Shown: positions 7,925 to 16,448 of the stretch, piece by piece
Numbering within the stretch: position 1 is the stretch's first letter
Layout: every line of letters starts with the position of its first letter
NCBI GenBank assembly: GCA_016182965.1
Contig: JACPFM010000138.1
Coordinates: 1-45,552 of the forward strand
Direction of reading: 5' to 3'
Length of the DNA stretch: 45,552 bases
DNA from: Deltaproteobacteria bacterium
GTDB taxonomy: Bacteria; Myxococcota_A; Polyangia; Polyangiales; JADJMO01
Program-made: the position numbers and the translations under genes
Notes under the pieces: model-generated
What the model was told of the DNA's origin: nothing
Databases searched by the model: none
The model's input: the letters and a program-made list of their open reading frames with translations, nothing else

Positions 7925-8290
7925 ATGAAGCTGTCGGTGTGGCTCGCGCTCGCGGCGTCGTGCCTGGTCGCCGCGTGCGGCGGCGGTCACCCGCCGTTCA
8001 TGGCGCGGTCGGACACGCGTTGGGTCTCGTTCGACTTGATGCCGGACCGCCTCGCACCGGACGTCCTCGAGAGCTTCGCCGCGAGAGCGCGGACCCATGG
8101 CTGCTCGACCGATCTTCTCTGCGCGTCCTACCCCAACATGAAGTGCTACGGCGTGGCCGCCTATTGCTGGGACAAGACGATTGCAGTCGTCGCCCTCGAG
8201 CGGCAGACGTTCGCGATCGGATGCTTGCGGCCGATGACCGTCGCCGGGTGCGACGCACTGCTCATGGAGATCATGGCGGGGGAGGAGTGA
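7925..8290 (+). CDS. Small lipoprotein
   Basis: A 121-residue protein with signal MKLSVWLALAASCLVAAC (lipobox Cys18). The mature domain (residues 25-121) has paired cysteines (HGCSTDLLCASYPNMKCYG; YCWDKTIAVVALERQ; AIGCLRPMTVAGC) and looks like a small folded disulfide domain of unknown family. A GAGGGGG ribosome site lies 6 nt before the ATG; an in-frame GTG 15 nt upstream would have no ribosome site. Confidence 0.75.
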   Translation: MKLSVWLALAASCLVAACGGGHPPFMARSDTRWVSFDLMPDRLAPDVLESFAARARTHGCSTDLLCASYPNMKCYGVAAYCWDKTIAVVALERQTFAIGCLRPMTVAGCDALLMEIMAGEE

Positions 8291-8336
8291 GCGCTGATTC
8301 TGACCGCCACCGTCTTGGATCGAGCCTGGTTCGCCG

Positions 8337-9149
8337 TCACGCGCGGTACCCGGCCACGGCGACGGGCGCGTGCAGCGGTGACGCGGTGTCGACGCGCAGC
8401 GCCGCGTCGGTGTAGCTGTCGCGCACGTCGAGCGAGACACGCCCGTCGGCCTCCACCACGACGCGGAGCTCGAACAAGTCGCCCTCTCGAATCGGGCGCA
8501 GTGCGTGGACGTGCGCGCCCGCGAGCGGCTGGTGGCCGGCCGAGACCGGGATGGTCATCACCCGATCGTGTTCCCTCGTCGTGGACAGGACGAACGTCTG
8601 TGCGAACGGCAGCGCGGAGCCTGCCGGGATCACCCCAACCGTCTCGTCGTCATCGCCGACGTACAACGTTTCGACGAGGTACGGGCCGCTCGCAGGCGGT
8701 TCGACCTGCGCGGCGACCACGGGCTCCTCCAAGATACCGCCCAGGAGCTGTTCCGTTTGGGAGACGACACCATCAGCGCTGAGCGACGGCGCCTTCGGCG
8801 CGGTGAGGCGACGGTGCATCGAGTCGAGCAACCAGAACAAGCCGGCGACGCCGATGATGACCGGCGCGTACACGAAGGCGCGGCGGCGCACGTCGAGCAG
8901 GTAGCCCACGAGGAGCACGCCGACGAGGATGACCACGAGCATGTAGCCGTTCCGATCCAGCGCCCGAGGCCGGGAGATCGCCGCGTACGCCTGGTTCAAG
9001 TCGTGCAGGCGGCGCACGGCGTCGGCGTCGTGCTCGATCAGCCGACGCTCGCGAACCGCCTTGCGGCGGTACTCCTTGGCGATCACCTCCCGCGGAGCGG
9101 CGCGCGAGACGCCGAGGGCCTCGTACGGGTCGCGCCGCTCGTCGGACAT
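8337..9149 (-). CDS. Degenerate J-domain / two-TM / Hsp70-SBD-like fusion
   Basis: A 270-residue membrane protein. Residues 7-65 align with a J-domain (DPYEALGVSRAA ... VIAKEYRRKAV ... LHDLNQAYAAIS) but the HPD loop is missing (ERRLIEHDAD occupies its place), so stimulation of an Hsp70 ATPase is not expected. Residues 69-87 and 91-109 are two transmembrane helices. Residues 155-250 resemble the beta half of the DnaK/Hsp70 substrate-binding domain: 'VGVIPAGSALPFAQTFVLST' parallels DnaK 'TLIAKNTTIPTKHSQVFST', and 'RVVVEADGRVSLDVRD' parallels 'VTFDIDADGILHVSAKD'. No ATPase domain is present. The start at ATG 9149 is favoured over GTG 9152 because TACGAT lies exactly 6 nt before it. The domain calls are by eye. 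I infer a membrane-tethered peptide-binding or chaperone-scaffold protein. Confidence 0.8.
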   Translation of the reverse strand: MSDERRDPYEALGVSRAAPREVIAKEYRRKAVRERRLIEHDADAVRRLHDLNQAYAAISRPRALDRNGYMLVVILVGVLLVGYLLDVRRRAFVYAPVIIGVAGLFWLLDSMHRRLTAPKAPSLSADGVVSQTEQLLGGILEEPVVAAQVEPPASGPYLVETLYVGDDDETVGVIPAGSALPFAQTFVLSTTREHDRVMTIPVSAGHQPLAGAHVHALRPIREGDLFELRVVVEADGRVSLDVRDSYTDAALRVDTASPLHAPVAVAGYRA

Positions 9150-9155
9150 CACCGC

Positions 9156-9161
9156 ATCGTA
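9156..9161 (-). promoter_or_regulatory. -10 element TACGAT, leaderless spacing
   Basis: A TAnnnT hexamer 6 nt upstream of ATG 9149 on the minus strand. It helps choose between the adjacent GTG and ATG. Confidence 0.5.
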
Positions 9162-9247
9162 CAGCGCCGCCGGAGGACTGCCCCCTCACCTCCGATAGGA
9201 ACTACGCGGATCCGACGTCGTGCCTCGGTTCACGCCCGCCAGCGTCG

Positions 9248-9457
9248 TCACTCGAGGCAGCTCGCATCCGCATCCAGCCGCGCGACGGCTGCGCGGACGT
9301 TCGCCTCGAAGCGCGCGAGCTTCGCGCCGGGCAGCGCCTCGACGAGCGACTTGCGCGACCACTTGTCATGCAGCTGGGCCTCGAGGCCGTGAGCGACGTC
9401 GCGATACGCGCTCCAGCAGTCCGCGTCATGTGCGAGTTGCTCGGACACCCAGAGCAA
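9248..9457 (-). CDS. Small hypothetical protein
   Basis: A 69-residue frame with a balanced amino-acid composition (SEQLAHDADCWSAYRDVAHG; KWSRKSLVEALPGAKLARFE), mostly helical. It begins at TTG 9457 or, more plausibly, at GTG 9448. No ribosome site or -10 element decides the start, and no family is recognised. It lies between two minus-strand genes and could be a remnant of a longer gene. Confidence 0.35.
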   Translation of the reverse strand: MLWVSEQLAHDADCWSAYRDVAHGLEAQLHDKWSRKSLVEALPGAKLARFEANVRAAVARLDADASCLE

Positions 9458-9511
9458 ACGTCACGCACGCGGACGATCACCGGCGGCCGGCCGGGCGTGA
9501 AGCCCGCGGGC

Positions 9512-10459
9512 TCACGGCAGCGCCGCGCCCGGGACCTTCGCGAGCTCCAGGGTCGCCTCGCGCATCGCGTCGAGGTTGCTCATGAACGGAGCGACGTCGA
9601 AGACGAGCTCCGCGCCCTGCGCGGTCGGGTTCGTGGCGGCGAGCGCCTTGCGGAGGGCCTCCGGCTTCGAGGGATTCACCGCCGCGGCGGAGACGGCCTT
9701 CGCAGCGCGCACGGCGTCGTCGGGCGAGTCGTAGATCACCGTGGCGAGCATCGGTTTGCCGGCGGCGTCCTGGCCGACCACGGACTCATCGATGACGAAG
9801 AACCCGCCGCGCGAGGGGATGCCCAGCACCGGGCCTGAGATGTCCAACGCGAACAGGCTCACGGCGGCGGCGCGCTTCACCTGCTTGCCGCGTTCGACGA
9901 GCGGCGCGAGCGCTTCGGTCGGCACCGGCTTGGCGGCGAGCCAGGCCTCGATCGTCGCGCGCTCCTTGTCCCAGCCGATCCACCCGTCGGCGGCGTAGCC
10001 GAGGTACTGCGGTTCGCGCGAGCCGAGGGTGACCTTGGTGAGCTGGCCCTCGCGCTCCCACTTCGCGGGCTCGGGGAGGATCCGTTCGACGACCTCCTTC
10101 ATGCACATCTCGAACGTGTCCCGATGGAGCTTCCCGTGGGCCGCTTGGATGGTGGTCACCGGGGAGCGCACGCTGATCTGGAAGAAGACGTCGACCTTCG
10201 CGACCTCCGCGTCGAAGCACGTTGGGAGCGCGAAGTTGGCGCGCGTGTACCGCACGAGGCCGATGGCGTTCGAGCGGTAGGAAGCCAGCCCGACGGCAGC
10301 GGGAGGAATCGGCGGCAAGAGGTCGAAGAGGCCCGCCTGCACCGGCGGCGGCGGTTTGGCGACCGCATCGTCTGCGGCGATGGTGGTGGTGGTGCTCGAT
10401 CGACGACAGCTGGCGATCGACAGCAGGGTGAACACCAGGAGCGCTGCGGTCGTCCTCAT
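9512..10459 (-). CDS. Lipoprotein, unknown function
   Basis: A 315-residue protein starting MRTTAALLVFTLLSIASC (lipobox Cys18), followed by a Thr/Pro linker and a large globular domain. The pattern of alternating strands and helices (VGLASYRSNAIGLVRYTRAN; YAADGWIGWDKERATIEAWL; GGFFVIDESVVGQDAAGK; AELVFDVAPFMSNLDAMREA) resembles myxobacterial DUF3352-like lipoproteins, but I cannot name the family firmly. The reading frame is open for 190 more codons upstream, but that part is antisense to the divergent propeller gene and has shadow-like composition. TAGGCT lies 7 nt before this ATG. Confidence 0.8.
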   Translation of the reverse strand: MRTTAALLVFTLLSIASCRRSSTTTTIAADDAVAKPPPPVQAGLFDLLPPIPPAAVGLASYRSNAIGLVRYTRANFALPTCFDAEVAKVDVFFQISVRSPVTTIQAAHGKLHRDTFEMCMKEVVERILPEPAKWEREGQLTKVTLGSREPQYLGYAADGWIGWDKERATIEAWLAAKPVPTEALAPLVERGKQVKRAAAVSLFALDISGPVLGIPSRGGFFVIDESVVGQDAAGKPMLATVIYDSPDDAVRAAKAVSAAAVNPSKPEALRKALAATNPTAQGAELVFDVAPFMSNLDAMREATLELAKVPGAALP

Positions 10460-10466
10460 GCTCGAG

Positions 10467-10472
10467 AGCCTA
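10467..10472 (-). promoter_or_regulatory. -10 element TAGGCT, leaderless spacing
   Basis: A TAnnnT hexamer 7 nt upstream of ATG 10459 (minus strand). It is one half of a divergent pair with 10574-10579. Confidence 0.5.
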
Positions 10473-10573
10473 TGCCAGCGGCTGCTCGTCGTGTCGTGCC
10501 GCGCGCGTGGAGCCGTGCCGGGCAACGGTCCGTTGCACCACCGACGTGGCCCCACTGCAGCCGCGAGGCCGGG

Positions 10574-10579
10574 TATGAT
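10574..10579 (+). promoter_or_regulatory. -10 element TATGAT, leaderless spacing
   Basis: A near-consensus -10 (TATGAT) 7 nt upstream of GTG 10587. It overlaps an in-frame ATG (10575), which argues that the GTG, not that ATG, is the start. Confidence 0.55.
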
Positions 10580-10586
10580 CTTCGGC

Positions 10587-11717
10587 GTGCGTGCGTCGTC
10601 GCTCGTCTGGGTGCTTGCCGCGTGCGGCTGCGGGCGCACCACGCTCGCCGAGGACGCGGCCGACTCGACGCCGGAGGAGCTCGTATACGCCGACGGCGAG
10701 CCCGGCGTCGACGCGACGCCGGAGGTACCCGCTCCTACGGAGGCCGATGCCGACGCGACGCGGGACGCGCCGGACGGCGATGCGACGTGGGACGACGCGC
10801 CGGACGGCGATGCGAACGCGAGCGACGACGCAGCCGATGCCGATGGCGAAGCCGTCGAGGACGCCGGGCCTGGGCCGGTGGTCTTGACGACGAAGCTCGT
10901 CGCGCCTCGAGCGATCGCGATCGGCGCCGGGTTTGCCTGGGTCACCGACATGGCGGGACAGATCGCGCGCGTCCCGCTCACGGGCGGAGATCCCGTGAAG
11001 GTCGCGACCGCGGTTCGACCGACGTACATCGCAGTGGAGTCGACATACGTCTACTGGACCGATCTCGGCGTCGGCACGCCAAACAGCGGCAGCGTGGGCC
11101 GGTACGACATGGCGACGGGCGCGGCGACGTTGCTCGCGAAGGCGCAAGACGCTCCGAACAGCACCGTCCTTCGCGGCCCCGACGTGCTCTGGGCGCACGG
11201 GGGCGGCTCGGGAGAGATTCGCTCCGTCCCGCGCGCAGGCGGCGTCGTCGCCACCGTCGCGAGCGCCGAGCCGTTCCCGTATTACGTCACGGCCAACTCC
11301 ACGCGGATCTGCTGGGTACGGCGGACGCTGGCGTCATCCATCGTCTGCCGCCAAGACGGCGCTGCTGCGGTGATCACGCTCGCTCCGGCCTCCGACTACA
11401 TACGTCACCTGGCCATCGACGAGTCGCACGCCTACTGGATCACCGAAGACGGTCATCTTCGCGGGATGGCACTGTCGGGCGGCGCGCCGTCGTTGCTCTG
11501 GCCCGAGCCACCCACCACCAAGACCCCTGCCGGCGCCGCGATCGCGCTCGACGCGACGCACGTCTACTGGTTGGTGGGCCGCTACGTCCGGAAGGTCGCC
11601 AAGACCGGTGGACCGGTGACGGAGCTCGCCACCGACAAATACCCGCTGGGAATCGCCGTCGACGCCACGCACGTCTACTGGACGTCCGAGAACACCGTGA
11701 AGCGCGTCGCGAGGTGA
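10587..11717 (+). CDS. Beta-propeller lipoprotein with YWTD-type repeats
   Basis: A 376-residue lipoprotein. Signal MRASSLVWVLAAC with a lipobox (GTG read as Met), then an Asp/Ala-rich linker (about residues 20-95) containing two exact 'DDAPDGDA'-like units. Residues 100-376 form a six-bladed propeller of the YWTD/DUF5050 type: repeats of 'v..tyvYWTD.....' (STYVYWTDLGVGT; ESHAYWITEDGHL; ATHVYWLVGRYVR; ATHVYWTSENTVK) alternating with 'G.i.r.pl.GG.....'. Such proteins are secreted surface sensors or binding proteins; the ligand is unknown. A Met start 12 nt upstream (10575) is possible but sits inside the -10 hexamer. Confidence 0.85.
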   Translation: MRASSLVWVLAACGCGRTTLAEDAADSTPEELVYADGEPGVDATPEVPAPTEADADATRDAPDGDATWDDAPDGDANASDDAADADGEAVEDAGPGPVVLTTKLVAPRAIAIGAGFAWVTDMAGQIARVPLTGGDPVKVATAVRPTYIAVESTYVYWTDLGVGTPNSGSVGRYDMATGAATLLAKAQDAPNSTVLRGPDVLWAHGGGSGEIRSVPRAGGVVATVASAEPFPYYVTANSTRICWVRRTLASSIVCRQDGAAAVITLAPASDYIRHLAIDESHAYWITEDGHLRGMALSGGAPSLLWPEPPTTKTPAGAAIALDATHVYWLVGRYVRKVAKTGGPVTELATDKYPLGIAVDATHVYWTSENTVKRVAR

Positions 11718-11759
11718 TGCGCGGCTGAGCGAACGGCGCTCTCCGCGCTGCACGTCAGC

Positions 11760-13373
11760 TCAGCGCCCACTCGCGTCGCGCGCGCCTCGCGCCGGCTCAC
11801 GCGCGCGCGGCCCCGATTCGAGCAGCCCGAGGCGCCGGAGCAGCTCGACGAGCTCCGCGGTGGTGAACGGCTTGGGGAGGAAGCCGGCGGGCGCGCACGC
11901 CGCGAAGCGACGCGCGATCTCCGTCTCGGTCCACCCCGAGCAGAGGACGACGGTCACGCTCGGGTCGATCGCTCGCAGCTCGAGGAAGGCCGAGTAGCCG
12001 TCCATGCGCGGCATCGTCAGATCCATCAAGACCCACCCGATCGCTTCGCGGTCCGTCTGGAACCGCCTCACGGCGCTCTCGCCGTCGCGCGCGTGGAGGA
12101 CCGAATACCCCAGGGACTCGAGGACCGTCGCGGTGCTGCGCCGGACGAGATCGTCGTCGTCGACGACCAGCACCGTGCCGCTGCCGCGCGGCTCGACGGC
12201 GGCGACGACGACGTCGGCCGGGCGCTCCCGAGCAGGCGCGCTGCTCGCGGGCCACGCGATGTCGACGGTGGTGCCGCGGCCGACGACGCTCTTGATGGCG
12301 ATCGCGGCACCGTGCGATTTCAAGATGCCGCGCAGCGCGGCGAGGCCGAGACCGCGCCCCGCGCTCTTGGTCGTGAAGTACGGCTCGAACACCCGCGTGA
12401 GCGTCGCCGCGCTCATGCCGCGACCCGAGTCCTCGACCGAGAGGTGCACGACGTCGCCCGCGCGAAGCGACTCCCCCGGGTAGTCGCGCCGGATGTCGGG
12501 CTCGGAGAGGCGCCCGCCGGAGACCCGCACGGTCACGCGGCCGTGCGCGTCGCCGATGGACTCGACGGCGTTGGTGATCAGGTTCAGCAGCACCTGCTGC
12601 ACCTGGGCGCGATCGGCCTCGATCGATCGTGCCTCGCCGATCTCGCAGACGAGCTCCACCGACGCAGGCACCGAGCCACGGAGCAAGCTGGTCATCTCGT
12701 CGGCGACCGCGCCGAGATCGAGCGGCTCGACCACGAAGCGCCCGCGGCCGCTGTACGCGAGCAGCTGGCGCGTCAGGTCTGCCGCGCGAGAGAGCGCGTG
12801 CTCGACGAGGCCGATGTGCGCGAGCGATGCCGGCGGCGCGCCCTCGCGCGAGAGGTGCAGGTGGCCGAGCGCCGCCGTCAGGAGGTTGTTGAAGTCGTGC
12901 GCGACGCCGCCCGCGAGCAGCGCGATCGACTCCATCTTCTGCGCCTCGAGCAGCGCGCGCTCGCTCCGCTTGCGCTCGGTGATGTCGCGCCACACGGTGA
13001 CGATGAGCTGCCGGTCACCGTGCAGCAGCGGCGTGAGCAGCACCTCGACCGGGAAGTCGGGGCGGTGCGGCGAGCGGTGGATCCACTCGAAGCGGTGGCT
13101 GCCCTCGCGCACCGCGATCGCGATCATCTCGTTCGCCTTCTCGAACGACTCGCGGCCGTCGGGCTGCGTGGGCGGCGACAGCGCTGACGGGTGCAGCGAC
13201 GAGAGCTCCTCGCGCGAGCAGCAGAGCATGTCGAGCGTCGCCTGGTTGTAGTCGACGAACTGGTTGCTCGCGGCGTCGATCAAGAGGATCGCGTCGGCGC
13301 TGCGCTCGAACATGAGTCGGAACGTGACGTCCCGCTCCTGATCGAAGACGACGGTGTCCCCCCCGTGCCCCAC
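11760..13373 (-). CDS. PAS hybrid sensor histidine kinase
   Basis: A 537-residue cytoplasmic hybrid kinase without transmembrane segments. Order: PAS domain (about 15-135, ending in the typical 'VTVWRDITERKRSERAL'), HisKA (H-box GGVAHDFNN with phospho-accepting His159), HATPase_c (N-box around 263-272, G1 box DSGRGM 315-320, G2 GRGLGLAA 339-346), and a receiver domain (DDDD 405-408, phospho-accepting Asp451, Lys501). Phosphate should pass from His159 to Asp451 or to a separate regulator. No response regulator gene is adjacent, so the output is not visible. The start codon is GTG; no Shine-Dalgarno is evident. Confidence 0.95.
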   Translation of the reverse strand: MGHGGDTVVFDQERDVTFRLMFERSADAILLIDAASNQFVDYNQATLDMLCCSREELSSLHPSALSPPTQPDGRESFEKANEMIAIAVREGSHRFEWIHRSPHRPDFPVEVLLTPLLHGDRQLIVTVWRDITERKRSERALLEAQKMESIALLAGGVAHDFNNLLTAALGHLHLSREGAPPASLAHIGLVEHALSRAADLTRQLLAYSGRGRFVVEPLDLGAVADEMTSLLRGSVPASVELVCEIGEARSIEADRAQVQQVLLNLITNAVESIGDAHGRVTVRVSGGRLSEPDIRRDYPGESLRAGDVVHLSVEDSGRGMSAATLTRVFEPYFTTKSAGRGLGLAALRGILKSHGAAIAIKSVVGRGTTVDIAWPASSAPARERPADVVVAAVEPRGSGTVLVVDDDDLVRRSTATVLESLGYSVLHARDGESAVRRFQTDREAIGWVLMDLTMPRMDGYSAFLELRAIDPSVTVVLCSGWTETEIARRFAACAPAGFLPKPFTTAELVELLRRLGLLESGPRAREPARGARDASGR

Positions 13374-13556
13374 GCTTCGAGGCTGTCAGTCCACGGGCGT
13401 TTCGGCAAGTGCGGCAGGTCATGGGCGTGCGAAAGCCACCGTGTCGAAGAGGATGACGCGACGCGTGGGGGTCCTGGATGGGGACGCGGCGACCCCAGCG
13501 TCGAGTCGGAACCAAACGCGCCGGCGGCCAGCGCGGGTCACTCGAGACAGCGCGCG

Positions 13557-16022
13557 TCACTTCACCGTCGGGCACAGCACCAAGGCGCTCGCACCCAGGT
13601 TGTTGCCGGGGTGACAGTCGGCGACCTTGCCGGTCGGATCGACGGCGACGTGCACGTCGCGGCTCGCGTCGATGGTGCCGGTGCACGACACGGTCGTGCA
13701 GTCGCCGGGGGCGAGGAGCTTCGGGGTGAGCGCGGTGCAGATGGAGGTCGGCGCGCCGGCCTCTCCGGCGTCGGCCTTGTCGCGCATGGTGAACTCGACG
13801 GTCACGCCGTCGGTCACCGGGTTGGTGCCGCGGTTGCACACGCGCGCGCTCAAGGTCATCTCGCCGCTCTTGGCCGCGCACAGCGCCGAGAGATCGGCGA
13901 GCTGCACGGTGAGATCCGCGAGCTTGAGCGCGCCGAGGGAGCCCTGCACGTTCTGGCGGAAGTTGTTGAGCCCCTTGGTCTCCCAGTTGCGCGCGACCGC
14001 GCTGGTCTTGGGGATGCGGCCGTCGTCGCGGACGTGGGTGACCGAGTACGCGTGCTGGTTCCAGATCGGTCGCGACGACGCCCAGCGATCGAGCGAGTCG
14101 CGCAGGATGACGAAGCCGGTCTTGGGGACCAGCGCGCCCGACGCGGGGAACAGCGGATCGGTCGCCGGACACCCGGTGACGTTGCCGGCGCGCGGCACGA
14201 CGATCTGTGTCGCGAAGTTGCCGTTGACGTCGGCGACCACCGGGAGCTCGTAGCCGGTGCCGGACGTCGCCGGCGCGCTGAAGATCACGTCACCGGTCGG
14301 GCCGTCGTAGACGCGGAGGTAGCACTCGTCGCGATAGACCGCCTCGGCCACGCCGTCACCGTTGAAGTCGAAGATCGACGAGCCGGTGGCGCTCGAGGAG
14401 AAGTCGCGTGACGCCTTGGCCCAGAGGATGCCCGCGGGCAGCGCGGTGACGCCGGCCGGGAGCGTGACCTTGGTGCGGTCGCACTTGCCGCCGGGACGCG
14501 CGGCGAGCGGCGCGCCGTCGGCGGTGCAGTCGGGATCGTAGACGACGTAGAACTGGTTCGCGGCCGCGGCGATCTCGGGCTGCCCGTCGCCGTCGAAATC
14601 GCCGATCGTCGGCGGCCCGCCGTGGCCGCCGTAGTTGGTGGTGTCGTTCACGCCATCGTACTTGTGGAAGGGCGGGATCGGCCCGAACACGATCGTGCCG
14701 TCGAGCGCCTGCACGCGGATCGTCCCCGACGAGCGTGGCTCGAAGGCGTCGGTCGCGGCGGAGACCACCGCCACCTCGGGGAGCGGCTCGCCCTCGTGGC
14801 CGGGGAGCGTCGACCATTTGCCGAGGTCCGCGATGGCCACATGCCCCGTCTTGTGGCCCGCGGTCTTGACGAACCAGCTCTCGGGCGACCACTTCTTCGC
14901 GATCGGGTCCCACCCGTAGAAGCCGTCGTAGCGGATCAGCTCGGGCTTTCCGTCGTGATCGGCGTCGGCGATGGTCGAGATGACGCCGAGCTGCAGGTAA
15001 TCGATCCACGCCGCCGGAGGGTTGAGCAGGCAGCCCTTCGCGTCGAAGACCATGCTGTCGACCACGATCTCGGGGACGCCGTCGTCGTCGAGGTCCCACA
15101 GGCCGGGGGCGACGTTGGCGCTGTTGGTGCCGAACGTGACGAGCACGTCCTTGCTCGGATCGGTCGGATCGCACCGCCGGCCGCGGAACTTGCGCACCAG
15201 CTTCGGCTTCGCCGGATCGGTCTTGGCATCGATGGAGAAGGCGATCACCGTCAGCGGCTCGGTGCTCGACGTGGCGGTGCCGACGCGACCGAGCCCGACG
15301 ATCTCGGGGTGGCCGCCGGTCGCGACGTCGCCGTCGAGATCGCCGATCGCCCACTGCGTGCCATACCCCGGACGATTGAGATCGCGCTCGGGATCGTCGG
15401 GCCCGCCGATGCGCATCTGCTCGGTGCAGGTGCGGCCGTCGAACACCCGCAGCATGCCGACGCGACCACCGGTGCCGACGCTGCCGGCGAAGGTGGTCAT
15501 CACGATCGACGGGCGCAGCTTGTCGGGGTCGAGGTCGAGGTTCAGATCGGCGACGTAGCCCGCGGTGTAGACCAGGTTGTAGCCGCGGCTCGTGTCGCCC
15601 TCCGGCGCGTCGGTCCACTCGCACTGCACCGTGGGCGCGACCTTCCCCGGATCGAGCGTCTTCTTGCAGCTCGGGTCGTTGATCTTGTCGGCCGGCACGC
15701 CGTAGGGGATGCAGATGCCATCGGCGTCGCAGTAGCTGTCGCCCGGACAGTCGTCGTGCATCGCGCAGCTGCCGAGCACCGGGATGCAGGTGCCGTATCG
15801 ACACAGCGTCCCCGACGGACACACGCCCGCGTCGCCGCACGTCGCTCCGTCGGTCGAGCCGCCGGTGTCGATCGCGAAGGTGACGTCGTCGCCGGCGTCG
15901 GAGAAGGCGTCGCCGATGTCGCCGTCGGTCGGGGCGAGCGGCTCGGTCGCGGCGTCTTCGCTGCAGGCGGGCACGAAGAGGACGGCGGCGAACGCGAGGC
16001 GGCGAAGGAAGGCGGCGCGCAT
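13557..16022 (-). CDS. Large FG-GAP/VCBS lipoprotein with C-terminal CARDB-like domain
   Basis: An 821-residue surface lipoprotein. The start is MRAAFLRRLAFAAVLFVPAC (lipobox Cys20). An Asp-rich linker is followed by a Cys-rich dickkopf/EGF-like stretch (CGDAGVCPSGTLCRYGTC; CAMHDDCPGDSYCDADGIC; residues 65-115). The middle has several FG-GAP/VCBS calcium-binding propeller motifs (AIGDLDGDVATGGHPEIVGL; LWDLDDDGVPEIVVD; IGDFDGDGQPEIAAAA; IFDFNGDGVAEAVY). The last 120 residues are CARDB-like (KLADLTVQLADL ... VCNRGTNPVTDGVTVEF ... DPTGKVADCHPGNN). The architecture suits an adhesin or carbohydrate-binding surface protein. CAAGAT lies 6 nt before ATG, a near-match to the leaderless -10. Confidence 0.9.
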   Translation of the reverse strand: MRAAFLRRLAFAAVLFVPACSEDAATEPLAPTDGDIGDAFSDAGDDVTFAIDTGGSTDGATCGDAGVCPSGTLCRYGTCIPVLGSCAMHDDCPGDSYCDADGICIPYGVPADKINDPSCKKTLDPGKVAPTVQCEWTDAPEGDTSRGYNLVYTAGYVADLNLDLDPDKLRPSIVMTTFAGSVGTGGRVGMLRVFDGRTCTEQMRIGGPDDPERDLNRPGYGTQWAIGDLDGDVATGGHPEIVGLGRVGTATSSTEPLTVIAFSIDAKTDPAKPKLVRKFRGRRCDPTDPSKDVLVTFGTNSANVAPGLWDLDDDGVPEIVVDSMVFDAKGCLLNPPAAWIDYLQLGVISTIADADHDGKPELIRYDGFYGWDPIAKKWSPESWFVKTAGHKTGHVAIADLGKWSTLPGHEGEPLPEVAVVSAATDAFEPRSSGTIRVQALDGTIVFGPIPPFHKYDGVNDTTNYGGHGGPPTIGDFDGDGQPEIAAAANQFYVVYDPDCTADGAPLAARPGGKCDRTKVTLPAGVTALPAGILWAKASRDFSSSATGSSIFDFNGDGVAEAVYRDECYLRVYDGPTGDVIFSAPATSGTGYELPVVADVNGNFATQIVVPRAGNVTGCPATDPLFPASGALVPKTGFVILRDSLDRWASSRPIWNQHAYSVTHVRDDGRIPKTSAVARNWETKGLNNFRQNVQGSLGALKLADLTVQLADLSALCAAKSGEMTLSARVCNRGTNPVTDGVTVEFTMRDKADAGEAGAPTSICTALTPKLLAPGDCTTVSCTGTIDASRDVHVAVDPTGKVADCHPGNNLGASALVLCPTVK

Positions 16023-16115
16023 CCTCCGATCTTGCGGGCGAGCCGCGCCGCCGTCCACTGATGCACCACTTCACGGGGAGCTCCGAGGGTCGGCAAGGGC
16101 ACGGGCGGAGCGGGG

Positions 16116-16121
16116 TACCGT
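16116..16121 (+). promoter_or_regulatory. -10 element TACCGT, leaderless spacing
   Basis: A TAnnnT hexamer 7 nt upstream of GTG 16129, three bases before the more obvious ATG. Confidence 0.4.
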
Positions 16122-16128
16122 CCGGCCG

Positions 16129-16323
16129 GTGATGCCGGTTCGCGAAGTCGCGCCGGTCGACGCGAACGACGAGCTCGACACCGAGCATTGGCTCCGGCTC
16201 TCGCCGGAGGAGCGCGTTGCGCTGGTCGCCGAATGCCTCGTCGACTGCGAGAAGACCAGAGGACGCCTTGATCTACCCCGATTTCGAAGAGCTCTTCGCG
16301 TCACTCAACGCGCAGCGCGTTAG
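16129..16323 (+). CDS. Small protein, probable antitoxin-like partner of a nucleotidyltransferase
   Basis: A 64-residue protein (GTG 16129; ATG 16132 is next). The core 'DTEHWLRLSPEERVALVAEC' is a short helical motif, followed by a basic helix (RLDLPRFRRALRVTQRAAR). Small proteins of this kind precede nucleotidyltransferase-fold genes in many Myxococcota genomes, in arrangements resembling MNT/HEPN or AbiEii-like pairs. Here it overlaps a truncated nucleotidyltransferase frame beginning at TTG 16268, so the pair is probably broken. The toxin-antitoxin role is an inference from arrangement only. Confidence 0.5.
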   Translation: MMPVREVAPVDANDELDTEHWLRLSPEERVALVAECLVDCEKTRGRLDLPRFRRALRVTQRAAR

Positions 16324-16390
16324 GTACCTCGTCGTCGGTGCGTACGCCGTCGCGTTTCACGCGCGGCCCCGAGCGACCAAGGACCCGCAG
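16268..16390 (+). pseudogene. Truncated nucleotidyltransferase-fold gene fragment
   Basis: From TTG 16268 (GAGG 5 nt upstream) the frame reads MIYPDFEELFASLN ... VRYLVVGAYAVAFHARPRAT-KD, the start of a nucleotidyltransferase-superfamily protein (DUF6036/AbiEii-like), with the 'YLVVGAYAV' strand-loop and 'RATKD' just before the expected catalytic LDVWI-like strand. After KD (near 16383) similarity stops and the frame turns into shadow of the DUF4240 gene. About 40 residues of a normal 150-200 remain and the catalytic Asp pair is lost. The break probably marks a deletion joining this gene to the DUF4240 region. Confidence 0.65.
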
Positions 16391-16448
16391 CCGGCGATCT
16401 GTGGTGAGGTGCGTTGGCCCCCGCAGCGGTCCGGCGTATTCGGCGCGG

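Noticed and set aside
10460..11029. N-terminal extension of the minus-strand 9512-10459 gene
   Set aside because: 190 extra in-frame codons lie antisense to the propeller lipoprotein; the signal peptide with lipobox and the -10 element place the start at 10459.
12093..13187. Plus-strand frame of 364 residues opposite the kinase gene
   Set aside because: Shadow of the kinase coding strand; charge-rich without any domain.
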